Below are positions 57,432 through 64,000 of a stretch of 64,000 bases of DNA, in pieces. Position numbers and translations under genes: made by a program. This DNA comes from Armillaria gallica (taxonomy: Eukaryota; Basidiomycota; Agaricomycetes; Agaricales; Physalacriaceae). Positions within the stretch are counted from its first letter, which is position 1, and the number at the start of each line of letters is the position of its first letter. The notes beneath the pieces are model-generated. The model saw only the letters and a program-made list of their open reading frames with translations, ran no database searches and was not told the DNA's origin. The stretch spans positions 2,418,001 through 2,482,000 of the forward strand of contig JBANDB010000012.1 of NCBI GenBank assembly GCA_037576215.1, in the 5' to 3' direction.

Positions 57432-58263
57432 ATGTCTTTAGCGGTCTTTCCATCCCGAGGACAGTGCACTCAGGTCACTGACAACGTCCAGCGTTGCCAG
57501 TGTCCGTCGTTCGCGTCGCGTCTGTTAGACCCGGACACTCTCATCCATCCTTGCCATACTTCCGTGCTCACATTCTCACAGTACATCTGCGTTAACTGCG
57601 GACACGGCATTCAGGCGCATGCTGACTACGTTTCGATGGTAGTCAATCACCATCCCCCAACTAAATGCGCCGCGTACGTCCAAAAGGTATGCTGCTCGAC
57701 ACTCCCCACGATAGCTTGAGCTCATGCAGCCTACGTTATAGACGCCTCTGACACAGTGTTGCACGTGTGAAAGTTGGCTTTGCGACCACCTCCCTACCAA
57801 TAACTTGTATCGCTCTGCGGAACCATGGAACGTCTTGGGCTATTTCCCGGATAATAACCGCCCTTCCTACAATCCTGCTGCGATTGACTTCTCCAACAAC
57901 GGCATCAACGGTCCATACACGCCCAGCTCCATGTCCTTTTCTGGGGACGCGAACCTTATGCCAATCACTACCGCGCCCGTTTTCTCCCCCAGTCCCCGTG
58001 CATTCATCCCTTCCAGTGAAGTGGGGAACATTTCCTTTGCTCCTACGTCCATCTCTTCTCCTTCTGCTATTCAATCGGACATCATTCAGGCCCAAACTTA
58101 TAGCCCAGATGATCACTTCGTTCAATACCCAGACCATTTCATGAACGATTCCTACGCTCGTCAGCCAGAAGGGGGCGCGACAGAGGAGAACTTATATCAT
58201 CACGATCATTCCAATGTGATCTACGCTCCGACGTCCGAAGCCTGGTCGGGTCCGCATGCCTAG
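57432..58263 (+). CDS. Cys/His-rich small protein, family member 3
   Basis: Two exons: 57432-57686 and 57742-58263; about 258 residues. It follows members 1 and 2 (MSLAVFPSRGQC, CQCPSF, YICVNCGHGIQAHADYVSM, TPLTQCCTCESWLCDHLP, LYRSAEPWNVLGYFPDNN, tail HSNVIYAPTSEAWSGPHA). The intron 1 donor is lost: GACCCGGACACTC here against GACCCGGTACACTC in member 2, so one T is missing. The former intron, now 48 bases, has no stop and reads DTLIHPCHTSVLTFSQ in frame, between the CxC pair and the CxxC. In the IHMH core one His is Gln. Intron 2 is intact. Confidence 0.7.
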
Positions 58264-58684
58264 CCCACGCCTGGGACACATCGTAAACCTTGCTTTCATC
58301 CTGTTTCACGCCTATATACGATCCTTATCATGTATCCATCGTCAATTATACAAAAAATCTTGTTGCTATACGTTCTCTCCGCTAGGTTCTTTCTTCACCA
58401 GTCGTTATCTCAATGCCCTTGAATTATTTTGTCTCTAGTTGCTATCCACTCATCTTCTTTGGTGTATATGCGACCAGTTCTGTCTGGATACCCTATCAAT
58501 TCGCTATCAGTTCTTTTGCTTTGTAGTACATGCTCGTTATACTCATCATTTTACTGTCACCCGTCCATTTGCAACACGTGGGATTGTTTTGGAATGTAAA
58601 CACCAGTAGCGCGAACACCATGGACTGGCGCGGAGGAATATGTGGCTACATGCCAGGATGTATGTCAGTCTTCTCTTAGGATGG

Positions 58685-59050
58685 ACGTTCCCTCAATGTC
58701 TAATGCCGAAAGGAGTTATTAGCGATAGAGGGAAATAACTAGGCATATAACATCAATTCAAAGCGATACATGTACACGCTTCATACACCAACGGAAATGA
58801 TATCGAAGATAGAGTCCGCTGATAGGATAACCGGAAGATATGACAGCAGCGAAAGCGTATTTCCATAGTGACAAACGAATATGACCGCTAAAGTTGAGCA
58901 AGCCGTTTTGATCCCCAATCGATGTCGAGGTTAGAGAGCAACCGCCAAAAGCCGCCAAATCGTTCTCATTAACGTACGGTCGGAGCATTGTTATCACTTA
59001 CTAAACAAAGCAATGAGTCAAAACAGAAACGTTGATAGAGAACTACCAAC
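58685..59050. repeat. Diverged direct repeat, copy 1
   Basis: It shares with 60810-61110 the words TTATTAGCGATAGAGGGAAA, CTAGTGACAAACG-type sequence (ATAGTGACAAACGAATATGA), and CAATGAGTCAAAACAGAAAC. Confidence 0.6.
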
Positions 59051-60809
59051 AGGCGACGCCGACACACGAAGGAAGTTGAGCAAAGGCAGGGAGAGTCGGA
59101 TAAAAGACCATCCCCGCCTCTCCTATGCATGTTTTCTCCACTAAATCTTCGAAGGAATAAAGATAACGGTTGAGAGTTACAGGCTAAAGGAAAAGAATTG
59201 ACAAATTCTAGTAGGGACTGGTCGCACCGCCTTCTGTATGTCTTAGATCATCCCAGTGAGCCAGGGGAATAACAAAACTCTGAACATTGGGTCCCAATGT
59301 CGCCATAATAAATCGGGGAACGCAAATACGCGAATACTCCCATAATTGCCGGGCAACACAGCGGCTGTTCCGAAGGAGGCAGGATCACCTGTCTTCATAA
59401 GGACTTCCGTAGAGGCGTCCGTGTGCTAGTCCTCTGGCACACGGAGGGTCGATGCTGCTAACCGTGATCATTGTGGTCACGGATGTTCGCAACTCACCTC
59501 GATGGGGATGATGTCTTCTTTAGACTGAACTAAGGCGGCCTGACTCGTCGGCCTCGATGTGTGTCTGGAAGGATTCGGAGGGCGACTTGTGTCTTCTCCA
59601 TTTCTGGTAGTGCGAAAGCATATGAGGATCTGGATGTGAGGCAGACGATCGTCTCTCCACTGCGACCATCTTCCCTTCATCAGTAAGTCCGGAGTAACCT
59701 GGTCAGAAAAAGCGGTGCTGATACCAGAAACAGAAATCGAAATCATGCGACAGAGAATGAGTCGAACAAGACAAGTTGAGCAAGTGAAAGTGAGTGTTTC
59801 TTTTTGTTCGCCGTTAATTTGAAAATGCAAAGCGGTGAATACCTCTTTAGGATTTAATATTATTGCCGCGGATCGTTCCTGGGTGCAATTTGAGACCAGA
59901 TCTAGATAGCTCAAATCAAAGAATTTGCAAAGAATGTGGCATTGGTTCGAAAGGTAACGAGCGTCGAGATCATTCTGTCAAGAGTGTATGGAGAGATGGC
60001 TATGGCTTTTTGGCTTTTTGGTATCTTCTTTTGATCTCGCTGAATCCTGATGACCGCGCACTGTTATTCCAAGGGGCAAGATTAGCAGGATAAATGCACC
60101 TACCGTGCGCGCGCTCTTTGTATTTCAAGTCAACTTTCCATCACTTACTGGCGACTGCGACGTCTATAAGAAGCAGCGCCCTCCGCGACAATACAATGAG
60201 GGATGCGCGCGCGTTGCTCGTTCTCCTTGTTCGTCGACCCAGACCTTCAAGACCAGCTTCAAACACCTGCCTGCACGCAGGTATCCTGATGTTCCGGACG
60301 TCACCCACAGCTGCATCAGAGCTGTAGCAAAGCGGTGCAAGTAAACGTCATGATACGACATCGTCATTGAAGTAGGATCCCACAGGGCCGCCCACGTACG
60401 TTCTTGCACCTAAAGTGAATTGCACCAGTGCTGTTGATACCATGATAGCGGATTAAACGAGCCACAACCTAACGGGAGAGGATATAAGAGAAACAGGAGG
60501 AATAAACTGTAGACAAGCGACCGTCGGCGATTTCAAGGCGTAGGGTCTCTTGGTCTTGGCCATGAATGATAGCACCTAGCCGAAATAGTGTGGTATAGCT
60601 AATCTACGACTAGAAGAAAATATCAAGTCAAAACAGAGACGCCAAATTAGAATTACTAAACTGACCACAAAAAAGTCACAGCGTCTTCAGTCGAAAACGG
60701 AGACGCTTAGCTTAATGGCTTGTCAAAAGACATAGGGAGAAATTTGACAATCGTGCGGTGCATAAGGAGCCAAGGAGGACATGGACTATCGTCCGAGTTC
60801 CTTCGAAGT

Positions 60810-61110
60810 TCGGCGCCTAATGCTAAGAAAATTCATTAGCGATAGGGATGGAAATAACAAGGTATAAAACCAAAGGCTAAGCGACGGAAATGGTATCAAA
60901 GACAGAGTTCGCTGATGGGTAGACGACTATAACCAGAAGAGATGGCAGTGCCTCGACAGTGTATTCCCTAGTGACAAACGGATATGAAGTTTAAAGTTGG
61001 ACAAGCCGTCTTAACCTCCAATCATTGTCCATGCGAACAGCGAATCGATTTAACCAGAATTCAGTCAGGATAATACTAGAACAAAACAATGAGTCAAAAC
61101 AGCAACGTTG
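60810..61110. repeat. Diverged direct repeat, copy 2
   Basis: Partner of 58685-59050: TCATTAGCGATAGGGATGGA, CTAGTGACAAACGGATATGA, CAATGAGTCAAAACAGCAAC. About 2.1 kb apart. Confidence 0.6.
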
Positions 61111-63680
61111 GCAGAAGAACTATCAAACTGACGGTAAAAGATTTACGACGTCTAAGACTGACACAACGAAACTTCTTCCCCTTCGCCTCTCTTGTACACG
61201 TTGCCTCAGCGAAATCTCTATATACTCTTGGAAGATACCGCCAGTACGAGAATCAGAAATGTGCTTCTGCTTTATAGATGGAATCTTGAGTCACGGCGTA
61301 ATTCCCATACTGCGCCTGTTTTTGCTGCGGTTTGGAAGTGATAATAGCAGGACGAAATCAGCGATTTAGAGGTGTAGTTGAGTATTACACACGTAAAGTC
61401 GGGCTATGGGAACGCTTCCTTTTCCAGCCTTCTGCTTCATTGGTACTGAGAACGCGCTCCGTGGGCAAAAGAATGGCACAAACATCCGCATCCAACGTTA
61501 TTAACCCCGAGTTTGACTTGGTATCCAATTCGCAATACTTCACTATGTTTGTTTGGGTACTGGCTTTTCTGCCTTGATGATAGCCATCACCAGTGAGGCT
61601 TTCAACGAACAAATCCACAGACTACGGGATACTAGTCAGATTCAGGATTGAGATCACAGAGGATGCTCATACCGTCGAAGCAGCATATCTCAATTGACGT
61701 GGTCGAGTAAAAACCTATTGGACGGTGGTAATCTCCCAAAACTGCGGGAAAGGCGACCACGAATGTTCTCGAAGACAGTTGGAAGACAGAAAGGGTCGAA
61801 AACGATGAAATTGTCCAGGAAAGACCTTCCGAAACGTTGGATAAACTACGGGAAGCCCATAGCGTTCGTGGCAACGGGAGAGGTTGCAAAGATGGACATT
61901 TCATAGTTCTAGGATGGGGGTGGAGAGGCTTGATGAATGACAGCGTCGAAGAGATGTAGAGGGAGGGGGGGGGGGGTTAATCAGGGTGAACCGGCGGGTA
62001 GTCTCAACAACAATGATGGACTGGGAGGGAGGTCTCCATCGTAATTTATCGGGAGGGGCGGGGGCCATCCTTGGGTCTAAGTTCTATTTCTTCCGGATCT
62101 GGCGTCTTTTTCTTCCACCGGATGGTCGCGTCACAGTCGGTGACGCCGCCTGACTCGGCTTTGTCACTGCTGTACATCCGAACTATGTCCCGGGCAAGGC
62201 AGGGGCGCTCGCTGACTGAAACAGATTGACGGAGGAAACAGTGTCGCATCTGGGTTACGTAATCGCTGGGTATTGGTGAGAGTGTCGAATGGGAGAACGA
62301 GGGGACGAAGTGCGAATGTGATCCGGTCTCGGTGCATCTCAGAGCTGGGAAGCCCAGGCGGACGTCACTGCCGAATCTTTTTCGGAAGAAATGAAATCGA
62401 CACGGGAAGTTTCAAAGGAGTGGATAACCTCCAAGGACAAGGCGGGGGAAGCAGAAGGAGGAAGATAATGAAGAGCGGCAAAGTTTGCAGGTGAGTATGC
62501 TTTGTCTGTGGCATAAGGTGATCGCTCAGCGAAAGGAATGCACGGCGTAGAGGCGGGAATGGACACGGGGGAAGTTGGAGAGGGTAGGTCAGTGTCGTTT
62601 ACCTAGTTGCAACCTAGTTGGATAAATAGAGATTGTCGTCGAAGAAGGGGATCATCAAGGGCTTCAGGTGCAAAAAATTCTGTGGAATAAGAAATGCTGG
62701 AATCGAAACGCGGTGAAGTGTGCATATCGAACACGGGCTTGGAGTCCATATCGATATCGTGGAGTTTCCCAAAGAAACTGGACACTACATTGCTCATGGA
62801 ACGACACGTCGTCAAAGTCACAAGGCATCTAGTCAGAATCCTGGTCAGCAAAGTTGTTGTCATCAAAGCCAAGTAATTACGCGTCCATCATGGGGATGTC
62901 GGCAGGATATGGGGTGTTCCTGGGAAAGGGGAGACTTGTCTGCGAGGTAGAGCTGGGGCAGGTGTGGTAGGGGATGGAGGAGAGGGGGGAGTCCCGAGCA
63001 GCAGGACTGGAGCGGCCTTTGTAATGTTTCTATTCTTGGGTATGTTACTGACTCGACATGAATCAGTCACGATAAAAGCAAAGATTGCCCTCCGAGCGGC
63101 ATAAGGAGGACAGGAGGACATCGTTGCTTCTCACCGTTGTCCTGATCAGGCTATCGAAGAAAAGTCCCAATTATAACACGAACTGATATCGATTCGGAGG
63201 GCTGTTTCGCGGGATAGATCCGGATACATACCGATAGTGCGTAAATGGCAACCAACCGCCGGTGAGGGAAAGTCACCGTAAGTAATTGTAACACCTGAAA
63301 TTCCTAATTCCGGTTCGTTAGAAATTTCCTGAACACAGCTGTAAATGTCTGTAATATTGACATGCAATTGGTACCCGGCATCAGTCCCCACTCCGATGTA
63401 CGAGTCTTACCCGCTAATTGAGATTCCTGGATGCTATGCCAGGTGCTGAAGACAAATCACTAGACGTCCTGATGCTGCGAATTCAGTAACAGGGAGGTGT
63501 GGCGTCTCTTCCCACGCTTTCGCCCAATTTGGTATGACCCGGTGATTGGACTTCCGTCCATAGCTGTTCAACCCCAGCCGTCTCCTACCTGAACGCCTGT
63601 GGTCCCAGTCCTTTTAAGCCTGCCGACATGGACTCAAATTGCCATCCTCCCGTATCTCCCTCAACATCAACGCTTGTCCA

Positions 63681-64000
63681 ATGTCTTCAACAGCCTTACC
63701 GTCCAGAGGGCAGTGCATCCAAGTCACTGACAATCACTGTCAGTGTCCATGGTTCGCGTCGACCCTCTTAGATCAGGTAAGCTCTCATTCACCTTCGTTC
63801 ATATTCGCGCGCTCACGTTCTCCCAGAGCATCTGTGGTCAGTGCGGACACGGTATTCACGCCCATGTCGATTATGTTTCGATGGTCGTCAATTATTATCC
63901 CGCGAACCAATGTGCCGCGTATGTCCAAAAGGTATGCTCCTCGCCACTTTGCACGACGATGTAAATTCATGCAGCTTACACCTCTAGCACAGCGTTGCAT
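63681..64000 (+). CDS. Cys/His-rich small protein, family member 4 (cut by window end)
   Basis: Exons 63681-63776, 63827-63931 and 63975 to the window end. It reads MSSTALPSRGQC, HCQCPWF, SICGQCGHGIHAHVDYVSM, NQCAAYVQK and LTPLAQRC. Intron 1 has a good GTAAGC donor. The C-terminal domain lies outside the window. Unlike members 1-3, I see no TATATAA box 50-70 bases upstream; the sequence there is CCAGTCCTTTTAAGCC. Confidence 0.7.
   Translation, partial: MSSTALPSRGQCIQVTDNHCQCPWFASTLLDQVSSHSPSFIFARSRSPRASVVSADTVFTPMSIMFRWSSIIIPRTNVPRMSKRYAPRHFARRCKFMQLTPLAQRC

Larger units (their letters stand above)
57310..58565 (+). repeat. Right arm of inverted repeat (contains Cys/His-rich gene 3)
   Basis: Partner of 55150-56500. 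Similarity includes the TATA element, the whole gene and the 3' flank. Confidence 0.75.
58566..63680. other. Gene-poor region with diverged repeats
   Basis: About 5 kb without a defensible gene. Frames such as 59477-59914 (minus) and 60094-60344 (plus) lack domain or splice support. The minus-strand frames at 62339-63121 are Pro/Ser-rich with some coding-like composition and could be remnants. G12 run at 61965-61976. Duplication 58685-59050 versus 60810-61110 is listed separately. Confidence 0.45.

Noticed and set aside
59863..60344. Possible Cys-containing small genes (frames at 59863 and 60105)
   Set aside because: No splice sites, signal peptide or paralogue; composition looks random.
61965..61976. 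G12 run (and G10 at 50555) as regulatory G-quadruplexes
   Set aside because: Single homopolymer runs in gene-poor DNA; no further support.

Overview
The window is nuclear DNA from a filamentous basidiomycete, most likely an agaricomycete mushroom. The support is many GT-AG introns of about 45-60 bases in almost every gene, tight divergent and convergent spacing, and protein families I know from Agaricomycetes. Gene calls rest on my own reading of frames and splice sites. No search was run, so family names come from motif recognition.

Left half (1-36 kb) is a conserved housekeeping region: partial SOG2-like RAM-pathway protein (-), JmjC/JMJD5-like oxygenase (+), the full MOT1/BTAF1 Swi2/Snf2 ATPase (+, 17 exons), MPP6 exosome cofactor (+), a type I metacaspase with 23 exons (-), a mitochondrial-type P-loop ATPase (+), sugar transporter A (-), CDC45 (+), MSS51 (-), two tandem 7TM proteins (-), HIS3 (+), TRM112 (-), sugar transporter B (+) and twinfilin (-). 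HIS3 appears to contain a rare AT-AC intron, placed exactly at the metal-binding Glu codon. MOT1 and the P-loop ATPase carry likely GC-AG introns.

Middle (36-48 kb) is a local gene factory between two ADF-H (actin-binding) genes, twinfilin and an ADF-H/PH protein. Three tandem units each hold a pair of single-pass membrane proteins with a shared ectodomain. One member of the pair has a coiled-coil tail (CC type), the other a short Trp-containing tail (W type). Units 2 and 3 begin with decayed copies of the twinfilin 5' end. One W gene is a pseudogene carrying a block copied from the promoter region of the ADF-H/PH gene.

Right end (51-64 kb) is dominated by four members of a small Cys/His-rich protein family. 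Two of them form an inverted repeat of about 1.3 kb per arm around a spacer with a 92-bp minisatellite. The rest (53.6-55.1 and 58.6-63.6 kb) is gene-poor with diverged duplications. I saw no CRISPR, rRNA, convincing tRNA or intact transposon.
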